From Selaginella tamariscina (lineage: Eukaryota > Streptophyta > Lycopodiopsida > Selaginellales > Selaginellaceae): a stretch of 64,000 bases of DNA. The position numbers and the translations under genes are program-made. Location: assembly GCA_003024785.1 (NCBI GenBank), contig PUQB01000086.1, positions 563,336-627,335 of the forward strand. Direction: 5' to 3'. Positions 21,901 to 33,390 of this stretch are shown in pieces (position 1 is the first letter of the stretch; every line of letters begins with the position of its first letter). The notes under the pieces were generated by a model. The model saw only the letters and a program-made list of their open reading frames with translations. It did no database searches and was not told the DNA's origin.

Positions 21901-22735
21901 GTTTATCTCCAACAGCCCGAAGGTTATGTTGTTCCTGGAAAGGAGCACCTTGTATGGAAACTCAAGAAAGCTCTTTATGGGCTTAAGCAAGCATCGCGAG
22001 CTTGGTGGCAAAAAATTAATGCATTTTTTCAAAGCGGACGGTTCACACCCATTTCTCCAGAATCCAACGTCTACATTAAAAGGGAAGGAAAGTTTTACTT
22101 ATAGTTGCTCTTTACGTAGATGATTCACTTTTGATTTGCAATAGCATTGATTATTTGAAGTGTTTTAAGGCAAAACTTGGAAAGGTTTTTGCTATGGAGG
22201 ATCTTGGGGAAGCACGGTATTTTCTAGGATGGAGATTTACCGTGATAGGAAACGACGTCTACTTCATGTATCTCAAAACAGTACTTGACCAAAGTACTTG
22301 AGACGTATGGCTATGCTGATTGCAATCCATCTCTTGTACCTATGGAACCTGGTAACATCAAGTTCTTAACCAAGCTGAATGTCCTTCTAGCAAGGAGGAG
22401 CAACATGCCATGCAAAAGGTACTGTTTTGAAATCTACTTGGAAGTCTAATGTATGCTATGGTGTGTAGCCGCCCTGATTTAGCCTACGTGGTCATTGCTC
22501 TTAGCCAGTTTTCCGCTAATCCAGGTAGAAAGCATTGGGACATGGCTAAATCGGTGATGCGTTATGTAAAGCAGACGCTTGGTTATGTGTGTTATACCAA
22601 CCTAGCGAGATGTTCACGTTAACTGCCTACAGTGACAGCAGCTTGGCAGATGACCGTGACAGTTACAAGTCCACTACAGGTTTTTGTTTCCAGCTTGGAA
22701 GCAATCTGGTTCTATGGAGCAGCAAGAAGCAAGTT
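18980..22735 (+). pseudogene. Copia 2 gag-pol, 5' part (gag to RNase H)
   Basis: Gag begins with ITIFDGSGNFSSWRRQM and is broken by frame changes near 19185 and 19353 and a stop near 19410. The long frame 19509-20918 carries a zinc knuckle (CDYCNKANHDESEC), the protease DSGATTHLT, the pre-integrase WHKRLGH...CETC, and the integrase core HSDVCGP...RTNNGGEF...VAERKNR. The second catalytic Asp of the integrase appears as Asn (RTNN instead of R(S/T)DN). A shift near 20905 leads to the integrase C-terminus. Reverse transcriptase (21517-22200) has KARLVAQGFK, DIKTAFLNGDL and YVDDSLLI. RNase H begins at about 22610 (YSDSSLADDRDS) and is cut by the gypsy element at 22735. The rest is at 28905. Confidence 0.9.
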
Positions 22736-23260
22736 TGTCACAACCCGATGCAGGATACAGGTTTCCGGATACAGGATACAGGATGCAGGATTTCGGATAC
22801 AGGATACGGGTTACAGGATATGCCTGCAGGATATTCCTACAGGATATACCTATAGGATATTCCTATAGGATATGCCTATAGGATATGCTACAGGATATGC
22901 CTAGAGGATAAGGGACACTATTCTTAGCTCATGACTAGATTAGACTCATGACTAGATTAGCTTGGAGTTGTGAGCATAAAAGCTCCGACCTAATTGTTGT
23001 ACAATCAGTTACTATCAACACCAGTCATTCTACGATTATTCTTGTTTCCTTGTTCTTGTCTTACTCTTTGCCTCCTGCTCCTGTCTTGCTCTTGGATCCT
23101 GTCTAGTTCTATTGTTCCTGGATCCTATCCTGCGCTTTCCTGTCTTGCTCCCGTATCCTATCCTGATCCTGTCTTGCTCTGGATCCGTCCTGTTCCTGAG
23201 TCAAGCCTTCCTGTTCCCGGAATCCTACTCGCTTCCTGGTTCCTGGATCGTGGCTTGACA
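22736..23260 (+). repeat. 5' LTR of the gypsy chromovirus (525 bp)
   Basis: Starts TGTCACAACC at 22736 and ends GGCTTGACA at 23260. The first 180 bp are made of degenerate AGGATA(T/C) units, many joined as CAGGATATGCC. A TATA-like CATAAAAG (22974-22981) lies 25-30 bp upstream of CAGTTACTATCAA (23006), the probable start of R. Confidence 0.9.
22974..22981 (+). promoter_or_regulatory. TATA-like box of gypsy LTR
   Basis: CATAAAAG lies about 30 bp before the segment complementary to the primer-binding site, which fits a transcription start near 23004-23006. Conserved in the 3' LTR at about 28602. Confidence 0.6.
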
Positions 23261-23262
23261 GT

Positions 23263-23275
23263 TTGATAGTAACTG
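23263..23275 (+). promoter_or_regulatory. Self-priming primer-binding site
   Basis: TTGATAGTAACTG starts 2 nt after the 5' LTR and is the exact reverse complement of CAGTTACTATCAA at 23006-23018 inside the LTR. No tRNA-like TGG primer site is visible. In Tf1/sushi elements the transcript's own 5' end folds back to prime reverse transcription, and this pair of sites fits that arrangement. Confidence 0.75.
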
Positions 23276-23358
23276 CTTTCATAGCTCTTCGTTTCCTAGC
23301 TACTTTTTTTTCCTTGATTCTTTTCCTTCGTTTTTCTCCTTTTTTCTTTCATAAGATC

Positions 23359-24420
23359 ATGGCTGATTTTGAGCACTTCCAACGCGAGCACCAAATGTTG
23401 CTCATGAGCTGGCCACTTTGCGCCAAGTGGTCACCGATTGCAAGGCTCCACCCATGCGGCACATGCAGCTGCTGATGCATCCTCCAAGGCTGCTGCGCAG
23501 GCTCTCTCTCAGGCATCGGTGGTTCCTTCTTCATCGAACTTTTCTCCGGAGCCGAAGATCAGCATGCCAGAGAAGTTCAGTGGCAACCGTGCCGATTTCC
23601 AAGGTTTCCTGAATCAGATCCGGCTCTTGATCCGCATGCAACCACGCGCTACTCGACGGATGCACAAAAGGTTGGCCTTTTGGCATCCTTACTAAGTGGA
23701 TCTCCACGAGCTTGGGTTGCTCCCTTGCTGGAGCGTGACGACCCATTGATGGAAGACTTTGAAGGTTTCGTGGCTGCCTTTGAAGCCTGTTTTGGAGATC
23801 CTGATAAGTACCGTTCTGCATGCACAAAGTTACGGAGGCTCACACAAGGATCCAGACCAGCTTCCGTTTATGCATCCGAATTCCAGCAATTGTGCACGAA
23901 CATTCCATGGGACGAGACTGCATTGATCGAACATTTCCGTTTTGGGCTGAGGGAAACGTGAAGGACCTTCTCCTTACGTTACCGGATGCTCAAACGTTAG
24001 CGGAGATCATGCAACAGGCCGTTCGCTGCGACAACCGTTTGTTCGAGCGCCGTCAGGAAAAATTCCGTCAGCAGTTCCTGCCAAGCCAATCCTGTAGCCG
24101 TAGCACATGTTCCTACGACACCTTCTGGAGCAGTTCCTATGGAGGTTAACAAATCCAAGCGTGGCCCACTTTCAACTGCTGAGAAGCAACGTCGACGGGT
24201 GAGAACCTATGCTTGTATTGTGGTGCAGCAGGACACAAGGTGGCGGAATGTCCTAATAAAGCCAGAAGTTCAAGACGTGAAGCCGAAGCTGAAGTTCAGT
24301 CGGAAAACTTCAATGTCCACTTCGTCTAGGAGCCGCGAAGTTGGACGTAGGTGCAGGCTCCATTGGTGCTGCTCATACCATTCCATCACTCAAGTTTCCT
24401 GTACACATTCGCCTCAATAA
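23359..24420 (+). pseudogene. Gypsy gag with CCHC zinc knuckle
   Basis: Begins MADFEHFQREHQ at 23359. The capsid-like region contains MPEKFSGNRADFQGFLNQ and, after a frame change near 23670, LLSGSPRAWVAPLLERDD, EGFVAAFEACFGDP and a RETVKDLLLTLP-like block, all typical of gypsy retrotrans_gag. A zinc knuckle CLYCGAAGHKVAEC lies near 24210 but in another frame. About four 1-nt frame changes split the gene. Product would form the particle and bind element RNA. Confidence 0.85.
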
Positions 24421-27400
24421 TCGAGAGCTCAAGGAGTTTGCCCTGTTAGACACTGGTGCAAATGCATGTTTCATGGATGACACTTTTGCAGCTCAGCATG
24501 GCATTCCGGTGGTGAAGTTGAAGCGTGCAGTTCCTGTAGAGGTGGCCGATGGTCGTTTGATTGCTTCTGGCGCAGTTACCCACGCTACCACACCTCTCTC
24601 TTGCAGTCATGGTGCATTCAACTGTTCGATTTCCTTCAACTTGATCAAGACTCGGTCGACTCCCATCATTTTTGGCATGCCATGGTTCGTTGTTGCAAAT
24701 CCGCAGATCGACTGGAGGTCTAGGACGCTCACGTTTCCTCTCCAGCAGCCAGGATCAATCCTGTACCTTCCTGCGTGCAGGATACATCCTTGGTGTCTGA
24801 GGCAGTACAAGCTACAGGATTGACCGTGCCTGTTCCTGTACCAGTGTTGAAGACTCTTCCTCGACAGGATTCACCTCATGTCAGTTCCTCAGCACATCCG
24901 CAGGTTCTCTCCACTCCTGTAAGTTTGCGGATTCCTGTACAGGGTTCTTCCAATCCTGTATCAGTGTCGAAGGTTCCTCCTCAACAGGATCCACCTCCTG
25001 TTGGTTCGTCAGCACACTCACAGGCTTCCTCACTCCTGTGCAACCACGGACTTCTGTACAGGATTCTTCCAATCCTGTACACTCGTCAACATCCACACAG
25101 GTTTCTCCCAATCCTGCCTCCTTTTGTTACTCTGCCTCTGTTCCACCCCCCAAGATCCTTCCTCTTTTTCAATCACAGCTCCCTCCTGCTCCTCTCCGAG
25201 TTCTTACCACTACCATGCATGAACTTACCACTGATCCTGCTCCTTTCCACCTTTTTGCCTTTCAAGTAACTCCTACGTCCTCTTCTACCTTTCCTGTGTT
25301 GACTCTCCTGTTTTCAATCTCCTTCGCCTACTCCTCTCCTTCTCTACTCTTCTCCTTCGCCTACTCTTCTCCTTCTCCTCCTTCTTCTCTACCATCCAAG
25401 TACCACGACTTTAAGGACGTTTTTGACAAGCACAAGGCTACAGTTCTTCCTGTTCACAGGTCCTACGACTGTCCTATTGATCTTGCAGAAGGAAAGACCC
25501 CACCGTTCGGACCGATTTACGCATTGTCACCCACAGAGTTGGAGGTTCTTCGCCAGTACATCGAGGACAACTTGGCATCCGGCTTCATTCGTCACTCAAA
25601 GTCCCCTGCAGGAGCGCCAATCTTCTTTGTCAAGAAGAAGGATGGGAGCTTACGTTTGGTTGTGGACTACAGGGGTTTGAATCAAGCTACCATTCGGAAT
25701 CGGTACCCGTTGCCATTGATCCCGGAACTTCTCGATCGGCTGCGAGGAGCAAAGGTGTTCACGAAGATCGACTTACGAGGGGCCTACAACCTTGTACGGA
25801 TTCGTCCCGGCGATGAGTGGAAGACTGCCTTTCGTACAAGGTATGGACACTTCGAGTACACGGTGATGCCTTTCGGCCTTACCAATGCCCCAGCCGTGTT
25901 CCAACACATGGTGAACGACATCTTTCGTGACTTCTTGGACCAGTTTGTGGTGATCTACCTCGACGACATTTTGATTTTCTCCAAGGACCAGGCGGCACAT
26001 GACAAGCATGTACGGTTGGTTCTACAGCGGCTTCGTGAGCATGGCTTGTATGCGAAGTTGGAGAAGTGTTTTTTCGATAGGGATTCTGTGGAGTTCTTGG
26101 GCTACATCGTCTCTCCTGCTGGCGTTTCCATGGACATGCACAAGGTGAAGACCATCGTGGAGTGGGAGAGGCCCAAGTCTGTACGAGATGTACAATGTTT
26201 CCTTGGCTTTGCAAACTTCTACAGGCGATTCATACAGGACTTCTCCAAGCGTGTACTTCCACTCACGGAACTCACCAAGCGCACAGAGGTTTTCTCTTGG
26301 TCCGACAAGGCGGAACATGCATTCACAACACTCAAGGACACCTTCACGACAGCTCCGATTTTAGCACATCCTGATCCTTCTCGTCCTTTCTTCGTTGAAG
26401 CAGATGCCTCGGATTTTGCAATAGGATCCGTCCTATCGCAAGTTGGAGAGGACAAGTTGCTTCATCCTGTAGCTTTTCACTCTCGTAATTCCTGTCGGCG
26501 GAGATCAATTACGAGATTCATGACAAGGAACTCAAGGCCATTGTGGATTCGTTTGAGGAGTGGCGGCATTTCCTGGAAGGTGCTGCACATCCTGTACAAG
26601 TTCTTACGGATCACAAGAACCTGGAGTACTTTCAAACGGCTCGAGTTCTCAGTCGGCGACAGGCTAGGTGGGCGGAGTTCCTATCACGTTTTGACTTCGT
26701 CATCGTCTACAGGCCCGGTTTTCGGAATGGCAAGGCGGACGCATTGTCTAGGCGCTCTTACCTTGCACCAAGCCCGGGCGATCCTGCATTTGACTGTCAA
26801 AGGCAAGTGTTGTTGGGTCCTGATCGATTCCGGCTTGCGGCACTGCAGGTTCATCAGGCTCCAGCAAATTCAACTCTCCTACAGGACGTCCGTTCGCAGT
26901 TGGCTACAGACGACTTGGCAAAGAATGTGTTCTCACACATTCATCCTGACGTTGCAAGTTCCTCTTCCTCCAGTTCCCGTCCAGACTACAACCTGTTCAC
27001 CATACAGGATGGACTCCTGTACCGGGAAGGTCTCCTGTACGTTCCTGTTGGTGTTTGCAGGACTCGTGTGGTACAGGATTGTCATGATACCCCGGCTACA
27101 GGACATTTTGGTGTGGCCAAGACAGTTGAGTTGGTGACTCGCAACTATTGGTGGCCTGGGTTGCGAGGTTTTGTGGAAAGGTTTGTACGGAGTTGTGACA
27201 CCTGCAACAGGTCGAAGATGCCTGTCATGCACCTTCTGGTCTTCTTCGTCCTCTTCCTGTTCCTTCTGCTCCTTGGAGATCCATTTCTATGGATTTCCTC
27301 ACAGATCTTCCTCCTTCTCGTGGATTCGATGCAGTTCTTGTGGTGGTTGACCGTTTCACCAAGCAGGCTCATTTCCTACCCTGCAACAAGACAGCTACAG

Positions 27401-28369
27401 GTCAGACAACTGCCGAGTTGGTGATCCGTGAGGTGTTCCGACATCATGGTCTTCCTGAGAGCATTGTTTCCGATCGAGGTCCACAATTCATGTCCAAGTT
27501 TTGGCGAGAGCTTCTTCGGAGTCTACAGGTTAAAGCGGATCTTTCTTCAGGATATCACCCGCAAACTGATGGACAGTCAGAACGCACAATCCAGACCTTG
27601 GAGCAATATCTTCGTTGCTTCATCAGTTACCAACAGGATAATTGGTTGGACCTTCTTCCTATGGCGGAGTTTGCCTACAACAACTCCATTCACGCATCTA
27701 CAGGCCAGACACCTTTCTTTGCTCTTACAGGCCACCATCCACGTTTTGACTTTGCTTCTCCTGCTTCTCCTGCTTCTCCTTCTTCCGCTCCTGCAGTACA
27801 GGATCGTCTCAGCATCTTCGTCAGGTACAGGATGATCTCCAGGTTCATCTTCAGCAGGCACAGGAACGTACAAGCATCATGCTGATGCTCATCGTCAGCC
27901 GGCACCTGCATACAAGATTGGTGATCTCGTGTGGCTTCTTCGTCGACACATTCGCACCAACAGGCCTTCTTCTAAGTTGGATTTTCAACGATTGGGCCCT
28001 TACAGGATCGTGGCGGAGGTAAATCCTGTAGCTTTCCGACTCGAGTTACCATCCACGGTGAAACTTCATCCTGTGTTTCACACCTCCTTGTTGGAGCCGT
28101 ATCATCCTTCTTCTCTTCCTGGTCGTGCTTCTTCTCCTCCCCCTCCTGTGGTCATTGCTGGTGAACCTGAGTACGAAGTTGCAGCCATCCTTGATTCTCG
28201 TCTTCATCGCCGCCAACTTCAATACTTGGTGGATTGGAAAGGTTATTTGCCTACCGATCGCACTTGGGAACCTGCATCCAACTTACTCCATGCTTCTTCC
28301 AAAGTTGCTGCCTTCCATCGGCATTATCCTGCTAAACCAGGTCCTAAGACTCGTGGAACTCGTCCTTAG
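24341..28369 (+). pseudogene. Gypsy pol: protease, RT, RNase H, integrase, chromodomain
   Basis: Protease with LLDTGANACFMDD (about 24450). A Pro/Ser-rich, CCTGTA-rich linker runs to about 25390. RT has [28 protein letters not shown] and the YLDD box (about 25960). RNase H follows ([23 protein letters not shown]) and is interrupted by a frame change near 26495. Integrase zinc-binding [10 protein letters not shown]...CDTC precedes the catalytic core, with [15 protein letters not shown] and QSERTIQTLE (frame changes near 27235 and 27815). The C-terminus (28150-28330) is a chromodomain with EYEVAAILDSR, YLVDWKGY and RTWEPASNL, so the element is a chromovirus that targets chromatin marks. It ends 12 nt before the 3' LTR polypurine tract (GGGAGGAGG). 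Confidence 0.92.
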
Positions 28370-28380
28370 GGAGGAGGTGC

Positions 28381-28899
28381 TGTCACAACCCGATGCAGGA
28401 TACAGGTTTCCGGATACAGGATCAGGATGCAGGATTTCGGATACAGGATATGCCTGCAGGATATTCCTACAGGATATACCTATAGGATATTCCTATAGGA
28501 TATGCCTAGGATATGCTACAGGATATGCCTAGAGGATAAGGGACACTATTCTTAGCTCATGACTAGATTAGACTCATGACTAGATTAGCTTGGAGTTGTG
28601 AGCATAAAAGCTCCGACCTAATTGTTGTACAATCAGTTACTATCAACACCAGTCATTCTACGATTATTCTTGTTCCTTGTTCTTGTCTTACTCTTTGCCT
28701 CCTGCTCCTGTCTTGCTCTTGGATCCTGTCTAGTTCCTATCTTGTTCCACCGAGAAAGGGGCCGAGGGTGAGGTGGTGTCACGACACACGTATTAGGTCT
28801 GGAGCGTGGTTAGGTGTCATCCTGATCAATGTGGCCTTTTGGTCCAAAGTCACGCCTACTACTCCAGAGGTAGGGGGTTCAAATCCCTGGAACGTGACA
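28381..28899 (+). repeat. 3' LTR of the gypsy element, with foreign 3' tail
   Basis: Matches the 5' LTR up to TCTAGTTCC (about 28738), then diverges completely for about 150 bp before ending CGTGACA at the duplication AAGTT. The divergent tail contains GGTTCAAATCC, a good RNA polymerase III B-box match. One 14-bp unit (ATACGGGTTACAGG) present in the 5' LTR is missing here. Confidence 0.85.
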
Positions 28900-28904
28900 A
28901 AGTT

Positions 28905-29331
28905 CACGTTGCTCTCTCTTCTACAGAGGCAGAATACCTTGCTACCTCTACTGCCTCACGAGAAATTCTTTGGTTTCAGGATTTCCTTGGAGCTCTTGGC
29001 CAGGAAATATCATCATCTTGGCCAGGAACCTCACGAGAAATTCTTTGGTTTCAGGATTTCCTTGGAGCTCTTGGCCAGGAAATATCATCAACCAAGCTTC
29101 ATGTTGACAACAAAGGAGCTATCAATTGGTGTAACAGTGAGGTAACACACTGGAAGTCTCGACATGTTGCCAAGCATTATCATTATGTTCGAGATTTGGT
29201 AAAAGCAGGATTGTTGAAAGTTGAACACATTTCTTCACGTCAGCAGCTTGTAGACATTTTCACAAAGCCATTGGCCAAAGAATTATTTATTGAGCATCGG
29301 TCAGCAATTGGAGTCGTGGCAAGGCCTTAAC
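28905..29331 (+). pseudogene. Copia 2 RNase H, 3' part
   Basis: Continues the RNase H frame cut at 22735: VHVALSSTEAEYLA, VDNKGAINW, SRHVAKHYHYVRDL and QLVDIFTKPL, ending with a stop about 70 bp before the 3' LTR. A 75-bp in-frame tandem duplication (28954-29028 and 29029-29103) repeats SREILWFQDFLGALGQEISS, which lengthens the domain by 25 residues. Confidence 0.9.
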
Positions 29332-29398
29332 TGAGGAGGAGGTAAAGTACAGATGCAAAGCAGCCGCAGCAGCAGTCATCACCCTTGTTTAGGAGGAG

Positions 29399-29576
29399 TG
29401 TTGAGCTGAAATCAAGGAGATGACAGCCTCAATCTCCGGCAGCTTCTTCGGCCACTTTCAAGGCTTAACAGTCGCCAAGATATTTTCAACGTAGAGTTGT
29501 ATATATGCTATGCGTGAACTAATAAGCATTACAGTTGTTTCTTTTCTTTTCTGATTAAAGATCTTTCATTCTGTCA
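29399..29576 (+). repeat. 3' LTR of copia 2 (178 bp, uninterrupted)
   Basis: TGTTGAGCTG...TTCTGTCA, preceded by the polypurine tract AGGAGGAG and followed by the duplication AGGAT. It holds the single, unsplit TATTTTCAACG site that shows what the DNA transposon hit in the 5' LTR. Confidence 0.95.
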
Positions 29577-29581
29577 AGGAT

Positions 29582-32500
29582 TTGTGGATAGCTTCAAGAT
29601 GTTTCATCTCTAGGCTGAAAGAAGCATTTGGAAGAGGTCGGCATTCTCATTGGAAAATAAAAGAATCAACAAGCAAGTGTCTATGAGAAACAAGTCATTG
29701 GTGAAGCAGATGATGATATCACACCTTACAGATCGGTTTGTTTGCACTCAAGCATCTTCAAAAGTGGTATAAACATTGTTGTGCATGATCCAAGTCACGA
29801 GGGTATGATATCAATTATTTTATTTTAACCATTATGGTGAGATCACCAAAGTTTTTCTCAACTGACCTTGGCCAACGCATTACTTTGTTACTAAATATTA
29901 CATGTTATAAAATTGATAATTCATTCATGTAAACTTAGATTTAATTAGTATGTGATTGCAAAATACCATTACACTTCTTTAAATAGCCAATATGAATTGG
30001 ACAACCAAACCGACATGCACATATTAGCACCATGGCAACACCATTTTGATTAAGTAGCATTTTACCAGTTAATGCTATCAAACAATAGGTATGCATTCTC
30101 TCACATTATGAATTTATTATGGCAAGAAGGGGTTTTCAAATAGCTTTAGAGGTAGTTAGCTTTAAGTTTCCAAGAGAAGAACAAATCCAAGAGACTCCCT
30201 TACGGCTAGAAGTGGGGATACAATGGACATATTTAAAGATTCTAGACTTCATGTGTCATTACTTTGGATTCAAAGCGCCAAATTATGCTTATCAATTAAT
30301 TTGATCTAATTAAAAATATTCATGCTTATTAGCTATCTGAAGTAGGTTGCCATGATTTTCTTTCCTTACAGTAGTGTTGCAGGCTTCACTTTTCTTCTTA
30401 ATATCTCAAATCATTTAAACATGTATAGGTTTTCACAACTTCACATTCTAGAGAGATGAAGTCAAGCCAAGGATTTAACTTCAAGTATGCATTAGTTTTC
30501 ATCTTGTTCATTGTCAAAAGTATATATTAGTTCAGTTTTTGGAAGACTCTTGTGCCACATACTTCATGGGCCAAGTGAAGTATCACGTGATTGATAAGGC
30601 TTAAGAAATAACAACTTTATTTATTAACAATATGTTTTAATCACAAAATAATCTAATAAATTGATATAAGGTAAAGACTGTCTTATACACCATCTCATAA
30701 ACCACTTTCTTTGTTATTGCCAACGTTAAACCATATCACCACATTAATAACCATAACTAAAACAAAAACCACATTTTTGATAAGTGGCTTTCTTGTAAAA
30801 AAAAAATCATATATTTTCAAGAGTCACATCCATGAAGCCTTGTAAAAGTCTAAAAGGGTTTACAAAAAATGGTGTATAACTTAGAAGTATTATAATGAAT
30901 AAGAATTAGAGCATTTATGAATGTCTTTTTTAAAACTTAACTTTTAAAAATTTAAGTGAAAAGAGTCTCCTTAATTGTTAACTTTATTAATGACAAAACA
31001 AATTTGAAGGATTCCTTTCTAAAATAATGATAAAAATTGATAAATTCAAGAAAACATTGCTCATTATGAACACATGTGGGATAATTCCATTCCAAGATTG
31101 TATAAGCTTTAGTTAGATTTTTTTACTAAAATCATGTAACTCACAAATTTCATTGAAGGTTAATTAAAAAAATACTTATCTAATTATGTTCCTCTTGAGA
31201 TTTGAAGAAAGTTTTCCAGTAATAAATCATTTATAAATAATTGTTTTGGTTATAACGAAAAGTTATATAGGGCGGCGGGTCCTTTTAGCACTGTGGACTT
31301 TTGTATTATTTCTTCAGCCTCCCCTTACCCACCTATTTACACCTCCTCAGGATAAGTCATGTGTGTATATAATACGCATGCATATAGTACATTCATAAAA
31401 TTGTGTATATAACATATATGGTAATAGTATATTATTATAGTAGTACATGGGAAATATGTCTATATCTTATAATTTTGGTTTGTTTATGTAGTACATGTGT
31501 ATAGACATATGTTTCTAATTCATATATTCACATAAATAATATAATGTGTGTATGTATAAGTTCTTATTCATGTGTAAAATTCTCATTTATTTATAAACTT
31601 CCCATATACCATGTGCATTTCATTCCTTTTATAATCTCATTTTCATGTGTGTTTTATATCTTTTTTCTTTATATGTATATATATAGACACACACACTAGT
31701 ATTATGTATATATCGGCAGTCAATTGATGAGAGTTAATGTTTTAAAATTTAAACATAAATAACTTAAATCCAAAATTCAGTTTAAGTTCAATAGTATAGA
31801 TTAAATTATTTATAATCATTGATAGGCTCACTCATGGTCACTTAATAATTTTATAATTACTTTAATATATATTTTATTTTGTAATTCCATATACTATAAG
31901 ATATAATTCTCATTGCTACTGTTAACAAGTTTTTCGAAGATGTGCATTCCACTATATTTGTAAAATTGCATTAAAAGAATTGCTCAAATGATTGATTTTT
32001 AAGAAAATCTCAACAATTAAAATTTCACTAATGAGAAAGAAGGTTGTAGAAATTATGTGCAATTTGGAGTTTTGCTCTTTCAATAGTGTTTATGACTCCA
32101 CATGTTCACTATATTGTACATGTAGTTGACCAAGTGGAATGTTTAAATCCACAATAAACAATGTGGATATTATTAAACGGTTTTTTTAACTTTAGAAATG
32201 AATAATGAAACAATAACTAATAAAAAAAATAAGCATTGCCGAGAACTTCCCTTTGTACGAGTAACTCTCATTTGCATCAAAATTTATAAAGGGACTTAAT
32301 TATAAATCTCCAAGATTATTGAATTTTCAACTAATATTGAACGAATATCGTGACTTGGTAAGCATGAATGACAACTTTGCATACCAATTTAAAGATTGAA
32401 CAAGTTTGCACATATGCATTAATGAATAAACACTTCTCATTGAAATATGTTACACATGTACAAAGTTGTTCAAAGGCCCTTGATTAGTTCAACAAGGAGA

Positions 32501-33390
32501 TTCAAGCAAATATCTTATTAAGAATTAATTATATTCAAGAACAAAATGACATGTTTAAAAGTGTGATACAATCTTTAAGTTCATTTATCCCATATCTAAA
32601 TGCATGACTCTTCAAAACAATATAATTGATATGTTTAAAACAAAATCAAGGTATTCCAATTTATTCATTCTCTTATATTCACAAATAAAATTTTGTTCTT
32701 AATTTTGGTTTTTGACACATACAAAATAGGACTCAAAATTTAAAATATCCTTGATATCACTATATTCTTATTTATATGGTTAATCTTTTATTATAATAAT
32801 TATTTCAATTTTATCCATAATATAATCTTATAACATTCTTGTTCATTTGGATTCGTACTATGAATTCAATTAAATAAGTTTTAACCTTACTTTTGGATTT
32901 TCTTAATATATATTTATTTTTGTATTTTATTATAATAAAAAATTAGAACATTCTTATTAATAGTAAGATCTTAAACCGTTTTCATATTATAACATGCACA
33001 CACATGAATATGTTATTAACAATAGGTATATTCATAATAAATTTGGTAATAATATTTCATTAGACTTTTCAGCCTTCACATTTATTTAGTTTAATAACAA
33101 AACAATATAACATACATTTTTATAATATGATAAATAAGATAATATAACAATATTATTATTTTATATTACTACTAGTATACATGCTCACCATTAGTGGGCT
33201 TAATTATTTAAAAATAATTTATTAATTAATAGATTTTAATTTAATTATTATTTTAATCTAGTAAATTTATTCCTAATCTAAACTCTTAACCCAATTGCTA
33301 ATCTTAACTTAGTGAGTTTATTTATGAATTGAATCTTTAACATGGTGAATTTATCCTTAAACTCTTAATTTAATTTATACATATTTTAAT
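29582..33390. other. AT-rich intergenic DNA, no supported gene
   Basis: The first 700 bp continue the decayed sequence that copia 2 interrupted (see 10061-10898), with short coding-like pieces at 29590-29810 and 30119-30304. Neither matches a family I know. From 30300 the DNA is very AT-rich, with no frame over 60 codons and no clear repeat ends. Confidence 0.5.

Larger units (their letters stand above)
22736..28899 (+). mobile_element. Ty3/gypsy chromovirus nested in copia 2
   Basis: 6164 bp between the 5-bp duplications AAGTT (22731-22735 and 28900-28904). LTRs begin TGTCACAACC and end TGACA, a 5-bp inverted terminus. It encodes a gag, CCHC knuckle, protease, RT, RNase H, integrase and a C-terminal chromodomain. 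The sequence after the 5' LTR is complementary to the predicted transcript start, indicating self-priming as in Tf1/sushi-type elements. The last part of the 3' LTR differs from the 5' LTR. Internal frame changes at several points suggest an inactive copy or assembly indels. CAGGAT/TCCTGT hexamers are strikingly frequent throughout. Confidence 0.93.
10904..29576 (+). mobile_element. Ty1/copia retrotransposon 2, host of two nested insertions
   Basis: The LTRs run TGTTGAG...CTGTCA and the element is flanked by the 5-bp duplication AGGAT (10899-10903 and 29577-29581). The primer-binding site TGGTATCGGAG starts at 18957 and the polypurine tract AGGAGGAG ends at 29398. A Mutator-like transposon sits inside the 5' LTR and a gypsy element inside the RNase H region. 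Subtracting both with their duplications leaves about 4.63 kb, the expected size of a complete copia. LTR comparison shows about two substitutions and one 1-nt indel in 178 bp, so the insertion is fairly recent. Coding capacity is damaged by several frameshifts. Confidence 0.95.

Noticed and set aside
28795-28899. tRNA gene suggested by GGTTCAAATCC
   Set aside because: Only a B-box and a weak T-arm are visible; no A-box in the right place, acceptor stem or anticodon arm could be drawn.
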